Shown here: in pieces, positions 7,564 to 16,396 of the stretch | Layout: every line of letters starts with the position of its first letter | Position numbering within the stretch: the first letter of the stretch is position 1 | Assembly (NCBI GenBank): GCA_964555675.1 | Contig: CAZKTU010000114.1 | Location: 1 to 19,592, forward strand | Source of the DNA: CAIWXH01 sp964555675 | GTDB lineage: Bacteria; Chloroflexota; Chloroflexia; Chloroflexales; Chloroflexaceae | Length of the DNA stretch: 19,592 bases | Direction: 5' to 3' | Made by a program: the position numbers and the translations under genes | The notes under the pieces: generated by a model | What the model was told of the DNA's origin: nothing | Databases searched by the model: none | Seen by the model: the letters and a program-made list of their open reading frames with translations, nothing else

Positions 7564-8402
7564 TGAACTCGCTGCATCAACGCCGACTGCTCAAGCGCTG
7601 GGGCCTGTTCGCCCTGATGGTGGTGCTGGTGATCGTGGTCGACCTGCCGATCATCACGCTCATCCTCAACTCGTTCCGTTCGACGTCCGAGATCCTCTCG
7701 ACGCGCTCGTTCTGGCCCGAGGCGCCGACGCTGGAGAACTACGCCTTTGTGACCCAGCGCACCTCGTTCTTCCAGTGGCTGCTCAACAGCCTGATCATGG
7801 CCGGGGGCGGCATGGCCCTGAGCATCCTGGCCGCCACCCTTGCCGGCTACGCGCTCTCGCGCTTCAATACGCGCTTCGTCAATGCCTACGGGCGCGGGCT
7901 GTTCATGGTCCAGATGTTCCCCATCCTGCTGGCGCTGATCCCGCTGTTCATCTTCTTCCGCACGCTGGGGTTGGTGAACACCTACTACTCGGTGATCATC
8001 CTCTACACGGTGGCCCAGTTGCCGTTCGCGACCGCGATGTTCCGGGCCTTCTTCGACGGCATCCCCAACGACCTGGAGGAGGCGGCGAAGATCGACGGGG
8101 CCAACCGCTTACAGGCCTTTGGCCTGGTGGTGCTGCCGTTGGCCGGGCCGGCGATCGCGGCGGTGGCGATCTTCGCCTTCCTCTTCTCGTACAACGAGTA
8201 CCTGATCGCCTCGGTCTTCCTGCGGCGCGAGGCCCTCTACACGGTGCCGATCGGCATCCAGCAGTTCATCCAGCAGTTCTCGACCGACTGGGGTAGCCTG
8301 ATGGCCGCCGCGGTGCTGGCGATGCTGCCCACCTTCGTGCTCTTCCTCTTCATCCAGAAGTACATGATGTACGGCGCCATCGGCAGCGGTGTGAAGGGCT
8401 AG
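7563..8402 (+). CDS. sugar ABC transporter permease, MalG/UgpE type
   Basis: This 279-residue inner-membrane protein is the partner channel subunit. ATG 7563 overlaps the previous stop by one base (TGATG) and has AAGGAGAG just upstream. The first membrane segment is LFALMVVLVIVVDLPIITLI, and about five more follow. The EAA loop EEAAKIDGANRLQAFGLVVL starts at residue 172-173. The ending MMYGAIGSGVKG is typical of MalG homologues (the C-terminal AGAVKG-like tail that touches the ATPase). The open frame continues upstream to 7152, but that part is an out-of-frame shadow of the first permease. No gene for the ATP-hydrolysing subunit is found in the window. Confidence 0.93.
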   Translation: MNSLHQRRLLKRWGLFALMVVLVIVVDLPIITLILNSFRSTSEILSTRSFWPEAPTLENYAFVTQRTSFFQWLLNSLIMAGGGMALSILAATLAGYALSRFNTRFVNAYGRGLFMVQMFPILLALIPLFIFFRTLGLVNTYYSVIILYTVAQLPFATAMFRAFFDGIPNDLEEAAKIDGANRLQAFGLVVLPLAGPAIAAVAIFAFLFSYNEYLIASVFLRREALYTVPIGIQQFIQQFSTDWGSLMAAAVLAMLPTFVLFLFIQKYMMYGAIGSGVKG

Positions 8403-8415
8403 AAGGGCAACCGAT

Positions 8416-9489
8416 ATGAAGCGGCTTCGCGTAGGCATCGTCGGCTGCGGCGAGGTAACCCAGATCATGCATCTGCCGAGCCTGCAGCAGCTGGCGGACC
8501 AGTTCAGCGTGACGGCGATCTGCGATGTGAGCGAGCGCGTGGTCCAGAACGTCGGCGAGCAGTGGCAGGTGGCGCGGCGTTTCCGTGACGAGCGCGAGCT
8601 GCTGGCGCTCGACGACCTCGACGCCATCCTGGTGGCCAACCCCGATGCCTACCACGCCACGACGGCGATGGCGGCTATCGCCGCCGGCAAGCACGTGCTG
8701 ATCGAGAAGCCGATGTGTATGACCCTGGGCGAGGCCGACGCGCTCGCCGCCGCCCAGGTGCGAACTGGGGTCGTCGTGCAGGTCGGCTACATGCGTCGCT
8801 ACGCGCCGGCCTTCGTCGAGGCCTGCCGCTGCCTCCCCGAGCTCGGCCCCATCCGCCTGGCCCGCGTCCACGCCGTGCTCGGCTGGAATGCGCTCTTCGT
8901 CAAGGACACCTCGTTTGTCGTCCGCGGCGATGATATCCCGCCCGCGCTGCTGGCCGAGGGCAAGGTGCGGCGCGAACAGTTGCTAGACGAGGCTCTGGGC
9001 GATGCGCCCACGGCTTTGCGGGGGGTCTACGGGTTGCTGCTTGGCCTCAGCTCCCACGACCTGTCTGCCATGCGTGAGTTGCTGGGTATACCGCGACGGG
9101 TGCTCTATGCGGCACAGCGCCAGGGCGGCCTCTACGTCTCGGCCGCCTTCGACTACGGCGACTATGTCTGCCAGTTCGAGACCGGCATCGACACCATCCC
9201 GCGCTTCGACGCACACCTCGAGGTCTACGGCGAGCAGCAGGTGCTGCGCGTGCAGTACAACACGCCATATGTGCGCAACCTGCCCATCCGGCTCACCATC
9301 ACCGCGGGCAACGGCCAGGGCGGCGTGGTAGAGCGGAGTGAACACCCGGCCTGGGGCGACGCCTTCGTGGCCGAGTGGCGGGCTTTTTATACCAATGTTA
9401 CCGAGGGGCGCCAGCCAAAGACCGGCCCGGCCGACTTCCGCCAGGATCTAGAGCTGTTCCGCGAGATGGTCGCGCGTATGCGCGACTGA
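8416..9489 (+). CDS. Gfo/Idh/MocA family NAD(P)-dependent oxidoreductase
   Basis: This 357-residue cytoplasmic enzyme has the standard Gfo/Idh/MocA layout. Residues 1-120 are a Rossmann fold with VGIVGCGEVTQIMHLP (G7, G10, G12), the acidic strand end VTAICDVS, and the family motif EKP at residues 97-99. The rest is the alpha/beta sugar-binding domain. Members oxidise or reduce hydroxyl groups of sugars, inositols or sugar acids with NAD(P). The start is 13 bases after the MalG stop with AGAAGGG upstream, so it is part of the transporter operon and probably acts on the imported sugar or its hydrolysis product. Compared with many members, it has a long insertion around residues 155-205. The substrate cannot be named. 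Confidence 0.9.
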   Translation: MKRLRVGIVGCGEVTQIMHLPSLQQLADQFSVTAICDVSERVVQNVGEQWQVARRFRDERELLALDDLDAILVANPDAYHATTAMAAIAAGKHVLIEKPMCMTLGEADALAAAQVRTGVVVQVGYMRRYAPAFVEACRCLPELGPIRLARVHAVLGWNALFVKDTSFVVRGDDIPPALLAEGKVRREQLLDEALGDAPTALRGVYGLLLGLSSHDLSAMRELLGIPRRVLYAAQRQGGLYVSAAFDYGDYVCQFETGIDTIPRFDAHLEVYGEQQVLRVQYNTPYVRNLPIRLTITAGNGQGGVVERSEHPAWGDAFVAEWRAFYTNVTEGRQPKTGPADFRQDLELFREMVARMRD

Positions 9490-9500
9490 GGAGCATCAGG

Positions 9501-9898
9501 ATGCGCCTTCAACGTTGCTCACCAGCTTCGATGTCTGGGATATGTACGCGCCCGCGATGACCATCTACGGCTCGGCGGGCACACTGACCGCGCCCGACCC
9601 CAACACCTTCGGCGGCCCGGTGCGTCTACGGCAGGAGGGGGCCGAAGACGGCCGCGAGGTGGCGCTCACCCACGCCCACGCCGAGGACAGCCGCGGGCTC
9701 GGCGTCGCCGACCTCGCCTACGCGTTGCGCACCGGTCGCCCGCACCGCGCCAGCGGCGAGCTGGCCTTTCATGTCCTCGACGCGATGCACGCCGTGCTCG
9801 AAGCGGCGAGCACGGGGCGCTGCGTCGAGCTGACAAGCAGCTGCGAGCGCCCGGCGCCGCTGCCCGAGAGTCTTGGGCAGTACGAGCTGGACGCCTGA
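9501..9898 (+). pseudogene. remnant of a second Gfo/Idh/MocA oxidoreductase gene with a large internal deletion
   Basis: From about 9500 a frame encodes TLLTSFDVWDM, AMTIYGSAGTLTAPDPNTFG and, near the end, LRTGRPHRASGELAFHVLDA and CERPAPLP, stopping at 9896-9898. This is the last third of a Gfo/Idh/MocA protein of the kind with a PDPNTFGGPV strand, and is different from the intact upstream gene. The N-terminal Rossmann fold and EKP motif are missing. At 9489-9503 there is GGAG followed eight bases later by ATGCGCCTT (MRL), a plausible original start, but it is out of frame with the conserved tail. The simplest reading is loss of roughly 240 codons between the first few codons and the tail. 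Translation from TTG 9515 or ATG 9542 could still give a fragment, but it would lack the cofactor domain. Confidence 0.75.
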
Positions 9899-9915
9899 AC
9901 TAGGGAGACGAAATT

Positions 9916-10368
9916 ATGGCTGAGACAGCATTAGGCACGACAACGGTGATGCAGGTGGGGCTGATCGTTCGCGACGTCGAGGCGACAGCGCGGGCCTGGT
10001 CGAAGATCCTGGGCCTGCCGATGCCAGAAATCATGATCACCGACACCTACGAAGGCGCGCAGACCGAGTATCAGGGCCGGCGCTCCGATGCGCGCGCCAG
10101 GCTGGCCTTCTTTCACCTCGGCCAGGTAGACCTGGAGCTCATCGAGCCTATCGGCGAGCCCAGCACCTGGAACGATCAGCTGGTCGCGCACGGGGATAGC
10201 CTGCATCATATCGCCTTCTTCATCAAGGGCATGGCGGATAAGACCGCCTACCTGAGCGCCGCAGGCCTTCCGCTGATCCAGCGCGGTGAGTACCCGGGCG
10301 GCCGCTACGCCTACTTCGACAGCGCCGCACAGCTGGGGGCGATCCTCGAGCTCCTGGAGAACGACTGA
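9916..10368 (+). CDS. VOC-fold (glyoxalase / methylmalonyl-CoA epimerase-like) protein
   Basis: This 150-residue cytoplasmic protein is a two-module vicinal-oxygen-chelate fold. The first strand reads MQVGLIVRDVEATARAW and the second module starts at LHHIAFFIKG. Candidate metal ligands sit at the usual positions: Q13 or a neighbour, E74 (VDLELIEP), H97 or H98, and E145 (AILELLE). Length and layout are close to methylmalonyl-CoA epimerase, but placement between Gfo/Idh genes and a GH3 gene suggests work on a keto-sugar or sugar acid, for example isomerisation next to a carbonyl. That is inference. The start has AGGGAGA upstream, 17 bases after the Gfo/Idh remnant, and the next gene begins 24 bases after its stop. 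Confidence 0.87.
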   Translation: MAETALGTTTVMQVGLIVRDVEATARAWSKILGLPMPEIMITDTYEGAQTEYQGRRSDARARLAFFHLGQVDLELIEPIGEPSTWNDQLVAHGDSLHHIAFFIKGMADKTAYLSAAGLPLIQRGEYPGGRYAYFDSAAQLGAILELLEND

Positions 10369-10392
10369 TTTGAAGGGAGAGGAGCAAGACCG

Positions 10393-12912
10393 GTGAGTGA
10401 ACAGACGAGTGAACGCCGTTCCGCGACACGCGACATCGACGATCTGCTAGAGCAGTTGACGCTTGCCGAGCAGGTGGCCCTGCTCGCGGGCGCGGACTTC
10501 TGGACTACGGTGCCGATCCCGCGCCTGGGCATCCCGGCCCTCAAAGTCACCGATGGCCCTGCCGGCGCGCGCGGCGGCGGGGCTCTGGTCGGCGGCAAGC
10601 ATACTGCGGCGTTCCCCGTCGGCATTAGCCTCGGGGCGAGCTGGAATGTGGAGCTGCTGCGCGAGATCGGCCGCTTGCTCGCGCGCGAGGCCCAGGACAA
10701 AGGTGCCGGGGTGCTGCTGGCACCCACCGTCAACCTGTTCCGCAGCGCGCTCAACGGTCGTAACTTCGAGGGCTACGCTGAGGACCCCATGCTGGCCGGG
10801 AGGCTCGCCGTCTCCTACATCCAGGGCCTTCAGGCCGCCGGAGTGGCCGCGACGGTCAAGCACTTCGCCGGCAACGAGTCAGAGTACCAGCGCGGCACGA
10901 TCAGCAGTGACATCCCGCCGCGCGTGTTCCGCGAGCTGTACCTCCTGCCCTTTGAGCTGGCGGTGAAGGAGGGCGGCAGCTGGGCGGTTATGAGCTCGTA
11001 CAATCGGCTCGACGGCACTTACGCCGGCGAGCACCCCTGGCTACTGACCGAGCTGCTACGCGGCGAGTGGGGCTTCGACGGGCTGGTGATGAGCGACTGG
11101 GGCGGCGCCCACTCGGCGGGGCAGAGCGTGCGCGCCGGCCTCGACCTGGAGATGCCCGGCCCCGCCAAGGCACGCGCCGAGCTCCTGGCCGAGGCCGAGG
11201 CCGACGAGGCCACCCGCGCGGCCGTGCGCGCGGCCGCCGGCAACGTCCTGCGGCTGTTCGAGCGCACGGGCACTTTCGATCGCCCGCGCGACGTGAGCCT
11301 GGAGGCCGAGCGCGAGGAGGAGTACGCCGACACGCGCGCCTTGATCCGCCGCGCCGGCGCCGAGGGCGCAGTGCTGCTGAAGAACGCAGGCGGCCTGCTG
11401 CCGCTCCCCGTCGGTGCCACGGTAGCGGTGGTCGGGCCGAACGCCGCCGCGCCCCAGGTGATGGGCGGTGGCAGCGCCCAGATCAACGCTCACCGCAAGG
11501 TCTCGCCGCTGGACGGCCTGCGTGAGGCTCTCGGGGCAGAGCGGGTGAGCTACACCCCGGGATGCGAGAACGACAAGCTGCTGCCCGTCTTCCCCTCGCC
11601 GCTCACGGTCGAGTACCGCGCCGCGGACGGCAGCGCCGTGCTCATGCGCGAGGAGCGTCCGTTCGGCGAAATGATGTGGTTCCACCCGCCCGAGGGCGTC
11701 CCCGCAAACTTCCGCGCCCGCCTCACCGGCACGCTCGCCATAGCCGAGACGGGCCCGTACGAGCTCAGTTTGGCCAGCGCCGGCCTGAGCCGCCTCAGCC
11801 TCGACGGCGAGCTGCTGATCGACAACTGGGATCAGTTCCGGCCCGGCGACACCTACTTCGGCTTCGGCAGCGACGAGCTGCGGGCCCGCCGGGATCTGGT
11901 CGCTGGCGCACACGAGGTGGTGATCGAGTTCACGCCGCACCGCGTGGAGGTGGGGATTGCCACGATCAGCGCCCTGCGCTTCGGCTTCCGCAAGCCCCTG
12001 CCGGAGGGCAGCGTTGTGGAGGCGGCGCGGGTGGCCGCGGCGGCCGACTATGCCGTGGTGTGCGTGGGCACGAACGGCGACTGGGAAACCGAGGGCGTCG
12101 ACCGCTGGGGCCTCACGCTGCCCGGCCGCCAGGACGAGCTGGTGCGCGCGGTGGCGGCGGCGAACCCAAACACGGTCGTGCTGCTGCAGACCGGCGGCCC
12201 AGTGCTGATGCCCTGGCTCGACGAAGTGCGGGGGGTGCTGCAAGCCTGGTTCCCGGGGCAGGAGGCCGGCTACGCGATCGCCGACGTGCTGACCGGCGTG
12301 GCCGAGCCGGGCGGGCGGCTGCCGCAGACCTTCCCGGCCCGCCTAGAGGACGACCCGACCCACCCCGAGACACCCGACCGCCAGTACCCCGGCGAGGACG
12401 GCCACGTCGAGTACCGCGAGGGGCTGTATATAGGCTACCGCCATGTCGACCGCGCCGGAAAGACCCCGCTCTTCCCCTTCGGCTACGGGCTCTCGTACAC
12501 CACCTTTGCCCTGGGCGAGCCACGCGCGAGCGCGGTGGCACTCCAGCCGGGCGAGGCGCTGACGCTCAGCGTCCCGGTGACCAACACCGGCAGCCGGGCT
12601 GGGCAGGCGGTTGTCCAGCTCTACGTGCGCGACATTGAGGCTGCCGTCGAGCGGCCGGCGAAGGAACTGAAAGCCTTCGCCAAGCTTACGCTAGAGCCGG
12701 GGGCGACGGGCGAGGCCGCCCTGGCACTAGATATGCGCTCGCTGGCCTACTACGACGAGGCGCGCCAGGCATGGGTGGCCGATGCGGGCGACTTCGAACT
12801 GCTGATCGGCACCAGCAGCGCCGACCTGCCGCGGACGGTGCGCGTGCGGCTCACCGCCGAGTGGACCCAGCCGGCGAGCGCCGGTAGCAATGTGGTGCTA
12901 GACGCCCGCTAG
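10393..12912 (+). CDS. glycoside hydrolase family 3 beta-glycosidase with PA14 insert
   Basis: This 839-residue enzyme hydrolyses beta-linked sugars with retention. The start is GTG 10393, eight bases after a GGAG-rich site. Residues about 15-290 are the TIM-barrel domain (LKVTDGPAGARGGG, VKHFAGNESEYQRG), with the nucleophile D235 in LVMSDWGGAHS. Next comes the alpha/beta sandwich domain, interrupted at about residues 397-527 by a PA14-type beta domain (YELSLASAGLSRLSLDGELL), as in fungal and Streptomyces beta-glucosidases of this subgroup. The acid/base glutamate is in WETEGVDR (E565 or E567, probably E567). The C-terminal fibronectin-III-like domain has FPFGYGLSYTTF before it and PAKELKAFAKLTLEPG inside it. 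No signal peptide is seen, so it acts in the cytoplasm on substrate brought in by the ABC transporter. The linkage cannot be assigned; beta-glucosides or beta-xylosides are the usual substrates. Confidence 0.94.
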   Translation: MSEQTSERRSATRDIDDLLEQLTLAEQVALLAGADFWTTVPIPRLGIPALKVTDGPAGARGGGALVGGKHTAAFPVGISLGASWNVELLREIGRLLAREAQDKGAGVLLAPTVNLFRSALNGRNFEGYAEDPMLAGRLAVSYIQGLQAAGVAATVKHFAGNESEYQRGTISSDIPPRVFRELYLLPFELAVKEGGSWAVMSSYNRLDGTYAGEHPWLLTELLRGEWGFDGLVMSDWGGAHSAGQSVRAGLDLEMPGPAKARAELLAEAEADEATRAAVRAAAGNVLRLFERTGTFDRPRDVSLEAEREEEYADTRALIRRAGAEGAVLLKNAGGLLPLPVGATVAVVGPNAAAPQVMGGGSAQINAHRKVSPLDGLREALGAERVSYTPGCENDKLLPVFPSPLTVEYRAADGSAVLMREERPFGEMMWFHPPEGVPANFRARLTGTLAIAETGPYELSLASAGLSRLSLDGELLIDNWDQFRPGDTYFGFGSDELRARRDLVAGAHEVVIEFTPHRVEVGIATISALRFGFRKPLPEGSVVEAARVAAAADYAVVCVGTNGDWETEGVDRWGLTLPGRQDELVRAVAAANPNTVVLLQTGGPVLMPWLDEVRGVLQAWFPGQEAGYAIADVLTGVAEPGGRLPQTFPARLEDDPTHPETPDRQYPGEDGHVEYREGLYIGYRHVDRAGKTPLFPFGYGLSYTTFALGEPRASAVALQPGEALTLSVPVTNTGSRAGQAVVQLYVRDIEAAVERPAKELKAFAKLTLEPGATGEAALALDMRSLAYYDEARQAWVADAGDFELLIGTSSADLPRTVRVRLTAEWTQPASAGSNVVLDAR

Positions 12913-12956
12913 TGTGTTTGCGACTTGCCCGCTTGGGTACGATGTGGAGAGAACTC

Positions 12957-12977
12957 GGGGAGGGCTTTGCCCTCCCC
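12957..12977 (+). terminator. hairpin after the GH3 gene, probable end of the sugar operon
   Basis: GGGGAGGGC (12957-12965) and GCCCTCCCC (12969-12977) form a perfect 9-bp stem with a TTT loop, 44 bases after the GH3 stop and 18 bases before the next start codon. There is no T-run. It fits a factor-assisted terminator or a 3'-end stabiliser. Confidence 0.6.
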
Positions 12978-12995
12978 TGATGCTTGGGAAACGCC

Positions 12996-13976
12996 ATGGA
13001 AAGCAAGACCAAGAACAAGAAGACACGCTCGCAGATTGCAGCCATGGCCGCCAGAGCCTTTGGCGGCATGATGCTGGAAGGCGGCGACGATGCGGTGACT
13101 GAGTTGAAAGGTGGCTGGTTTAACGCCGCCTATGTCGTCCGGCTCGCCGATGGCCGCGAGGTCATCCTTAAGATCGCACCGCCTCAAGCTGTCGAGGTGA
13201 TGCAGTATGAGCAGCAGATCATGGCGACCGAGGTCGCCGCGATGCGTCTGGTCAGGCAACATCCGGCTATCCCTGTGCCCGCGATCTACTTCTTCGATAC
13301 CGCCCATGATCTATGCGACGCGGACTATTTCTTCATGGAGAAGATCGCTGGCGACAATCTGGAGCATGTGAAGGCGAGTCTGCCCGCCGAGACACAGGCC
13401 GCGGTTGAGGCTCAGATCGGCGAGATCATCCGTGAGGTCAACAGCTTTACCGGCACCTACTTCGGCTATGACGGGAACCCGGCGCTGCGCGCGGAGACCT
13501 GGAGGGCAGCATTTATCACGATTATGGAAGCGACGTTGGAAGATGGCGCCCGAAAAAACGCCGTCTATGGCTATACCTATGACGAGATCCGCGCCACGTA
13601 TCGAAAGCATCTCTCGGCGCTGGAGGAAGTTACCATGCCCTGCCTGGTACATTGGGATGCCTGGGACCTCAACCTATTTGTGCGGGACGACCAGATCGTG
13701 GGCATTATCGACTTTGAGCGCGCGCTGTGGGCCGAGCCCTTGATGGAGGCGCAGTTCCGGGCGTTCTCGATCGACGGCGGGGTCTCGAGGAGCATGCACG
13801 GCTACGGCAAGACGTCCTTCACCTTTGCCGAAGAACAGCGTTGCTGGCTGTACACATTACACCTCGCCCTGGTAATGAACACCGAGTGCTACTACCGCAA
13901 TTACGATAGCGATTTTATGTACAACCTCGCCATGAAATGGCTCGCCGCTTCGATGGAGTGGCTGACCGCCAACTGA
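12996..13976 (+). CDS. APH/choline-kinase-fold phosphotransferase
   Basis: This 326-residue cytoplasmic protein has the aminoglycoside phosphotransferase fold. The N-lobe has GGWFNAAYVVRL and the ATP-anchoring lysine in EVILKIAPP. The catalytic loop is LVHWDAWDLNLFV, with H219, D221 and N226 in the Brenner-motif positions, and the metal-binding aspartate is D239 in VGIIDFERALWAEPL. ADYFFMEKIAGDNL looks like the hinge strand. Family members phosphorylate aminoglycosides, choline, amino sugars or other small molecules; resistance cannot be claimed from sequence alone. The start at ATG 12996 is preferred over TTG 12984, which would add MGNA and lie very close to the hairpin. No strong ribosome binding site is visible. 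It may belong to the sugar operon by read-through, but the hairpin argues for separate expression. Confidence 0.85.
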   Translation: MESKTKNKKTRSQIAAMAARAFGGMMLEGGDDAVTELKGGWFNAAYVVRLADGREVILKIAPPQAVEVMQYEQQIMATEVAAMRLVRQHPAIPVPAIYFFDTAHDLCDADYFFMEKIAGDNLEHVKASLPAETQAAVEAQIGEIIREVNSFTGTYFGYDGNPALRAETWRAAFITIMEATLEDGARKNAVYGYTYDEIRATYRKHLSALEEVTMPCLVHWDAWDLNLFVRDDQIVGIIDFERALWAEPLMEAQFRAFSIDGGVSRSMHGYGKTSFTFAEEQRCWLYTLHLALVMNTECYYRNYDSDFMYNLAMKWLAASMEWLTAN

Positions 13977-13991
13977 TCGCCTATAAGCAGT

Positions 13992-14077
13992 GCCTCCAGG
14001 GTTGAGTGGCTCGGCACCGAGAAGATCGGGAAACTGCTGCTGGAGCTGTCGTCGCAGACGACGGTTTCGCTGCTGGT

Positions 14078-14084
<7 letters not shown>
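13992..14084 (+). pseudogene. N-terminal remnant of a MATE-family efflux transporter
   Basis: Reading from 13992, the frame gives ASRVEW, then LGTEKIGKLLLELSSQ and TTVSLLVY before TGA at 14082-14084. LGTEKIGKLLL followed by a leucine-rich first membrane helix is the hallmark start of MATE multidrug/Na+ antiporters, which are normally about 450 residues long. Only about 30 codons remain. There is no start codon in frame after the preceding gene's stop. The homology ends exactly where the 3' end of the opposite-strand aldo/keto reductase begins, with a seven-base overlap, so the break probably marks a recombination joint. Confidence 0.6.
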
Positions 14085-15061
<977 letters not shown>

Positions 15062-15081
15062 ATCATCGCCTTCACTTTCTC

Positions 15082-15439
15082 TTACCGGGCCTGGTACTGC
15101 TCGTCGCTGACATGCTCCATCCAGTCGACGGCCTTGCCGTCGAGGGCCTCCTGAATGGCGATGTGGGTCATGGCGGTGGTCGAACCGGCGCCGTGCCAGT
15201 GCTTCTCGCCAGGCTCGAACCAGACCACGTCGCCCGGCCGGATCTCCTCGACCGGGCCATCCCAGCGCTGGACCCGGCCACAGCCCGCGGTCACGATCAG
15301 GGTCTGGCCGAGCGGGTGGGTATGCCAGGCCGTCCTGGCACCTGGCTCAAAGGTCACGCTGGCGCCGCGCACCCGCGCCGGTGAACCACTCTGCCGGCCC
15401 CTTGCCGGACGGTTGGGAGCCGCTTCGCTTGATTTTCAT
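15082..15439 (-). pseudogene. cupin gene broken by an internal deletion and frameshift
   Basis: The original start is clear: GAGGAG (complement of 15447-15452), seven bases, then ATG at 15439, encoding MKIKRSGSQPSGKGPAEWFT. That is the conserved N-terminus of a small cupin family often annotated as mandelonitrile-lyase-like. At about 15378-15383 this frame fails, ending after about 17 unrelated residues. The conserved body resumes in another frame as ARVRGASVTFEPGARTAW and runs to TAA/TGA at 15082, including the metal motif HTHPLGQTLIV and GDVVWFEPGEKHWHGAG. About 14 residues that normally join these parts are missing. A 96-residue protein from GTG 15372 is possible and would keep the His ligands but lose the first strands. 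It lies between two aldo/keto reductase genes on the same strand. Confidence 0.75.
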
Positions 15440-15522
15440 TGTCTCACTCCTCGTGCATGGCGCTGGACGCCCAGCGGCCCGATGCTGACCATTCCCAGAA
15501 CGATCACAGGCTGCGCCCGCGC
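15436..15522 (-). other. short open tail after the AKR stop, coupled to the cupin start
   Basis: After the AKR stop TAG (15523-15525) the same frame stays open for 28 codons, encoding ARAQPVIVLGMVSIGPLGVQ and eight more residues, then ends in TGA overlapping the cupin ATG as ATGA. ATGA overlaps normally link neighbouring genes in an operon, so this may be the last part of a deleted gene. No family was recognised, and chance is possible. Confidence 0.25.
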
Positions 15523-16383
15523 CTAGGTCGGACGCTTCGCTTCGCCCAGCCACTTCACCATCGCCGGGTCGCGATGGTCGAAGAAGCTGGTAGTCCTGGT
15601 GTCCAGCGTGGCGATCGCCGCCATGTCGTCGGCGCTGAGCTCCACGTCGAAGACGTTGAAGTTCTCCGCGATGCGCTCGGGGCGGACCGACTTGGGGATG
15701 GACACGACCCCGCGCTGAGTGAGCCAGCGAAGAATGATCTGTGCCACCGTCTTCTGGTACTTCGCCCCGATCGAGCGCAGCAGCTCGTTTTGGAAGATGT
15801 CATGCTTGCCCTCGGCGAACGGCCCCCAGGACTCAATCTGCACCCCGTTCTCCTGCAGGAACTGCTGGGTCTCGATCTGCTGATTGAAGGGGTGGGTCTC
15901 GATCTGGTTCACCGCGGGAACCACCTGGTTGTGAACGATCAAGTCCATCACCCGGTCGGGGAAGAAGTTGCTGACGCCGATCGCCCGTACGCGGCCCTCG
16001 CGGTACAGTTCCTCCATCGCGCGCCAGGCGCCGTAGACGTCCCCGAAGGGCTGGTGGATGAGATACAGGTCCAGGTAGTCGAGCTGGAGCCGCCCCAGCG
16101 AGCGCTCGAAGGCCTGCTTCGCGCGCTCGTAGCCGGCGTCCTGGATCCAGAGCTTGGTTGTGACGAAGAGCTCCTCGCGAGGCACGCCGGAGCGCTTGAT
16201 GGCGGCGCCCACGGCGGCCTCGTTGCCATAGGCAGCGGCGGTGTCGATCAGGCGGTAGCCCGTCTGGAGCGCCGTGACGACGCTGCGCTCGCACTCCTCG
16301 GCGTCGGGAACCTGAAACACGCCGAAGCCGAGCAGGGGCATCGCCACCCCGTTGTTCAACGTGACCGATGGCGCTGGTGACAT
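15523..16383 (-). CDS. aldo/keto reductase, 2,5-diketo-gluconate reductase type (AKR5-like)
   Basis: This 286-residue cytoplasmic NADPH-dependent reductase begins SVTLNNGVAMPLLGFGVFQV, the classic AKR5/DkgA opening. The catalytic tetrad is D47 and Y52 (GYRLIDTAAAYGNE), K77 (VTTKLW) and H110 (YLIHQPFGD). IGVSNF and the coenzyme-binding VSIPKSVRPERIAENFNVFD are also in place. The start at ATG 16383 has AGGAGA seven bases upstream; the same frame runs on through the assembly gap, but that extension is not coding. Such enzymes reduce small aldehydes, methylglyoxal and keto-sugars. The gene is divergent from the AraC-family regulator and is the first of the group AKR, cupin, AKR, so it is the best candidate for direct control by that regulator. 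Confidence 0.93.
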   Translation of the reverse strand: MSPAPSVTLNNGVAMPLLGFGVFQVPDAEECERSVVTALQTGYRLIDTAAAYGNEAAVGAAIKRSGVPREELFVTTKLWIQDAGYERAKQAFERSLGRLQLDYLDLYLIHQPFGDVYGAWRAMEELYREGRVRAIGVSNFFPDRVMDLIVHNQVVPAVNQIETHPFNQQIETQQFLQENGVQIESWGPFAEGKHDIFQNELLRSIGAKYQKTVAQIILRWLTQRGVVSIPKSVRPERIAENFNVFDVELSADDMAAIATLDTRTTSFFDHRDPAMVKWLGEAKRPT

Positions 16384-16396
16384 TGTTCTTTCTCCT

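Noticed and set aside
8409..8415. AACCGAT before the Gfo/Idh start, similar to the reverse of the LacI-type core
   Set aside because: Only seven bases match, there is no second copy, and it lies inside the operon; chance is enough.
11056..12243. 395-codon open frame on the minus strand
   Set aside because: It is a shadow of the GH3 gene in high-GC sequence: its composition is His/Arg/Ala-rich with no domain, while the + frame shows all GH3 motifs. The same holds for a 358-codon + frame at 11562-12638.
12918..12943. TTGCGA and TACGAT as a promoter for the APH gene
   Set aside because: The spacer is only 14 bases and the downstream hairpin would sit in the leader; the match is too weak to list.
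15439..16380. 313-codon open frame on the + strand
   Set aside because: It is antisense to the AKR5-like gene, which has the full catalytic tetrad and a good ribosome binding site.
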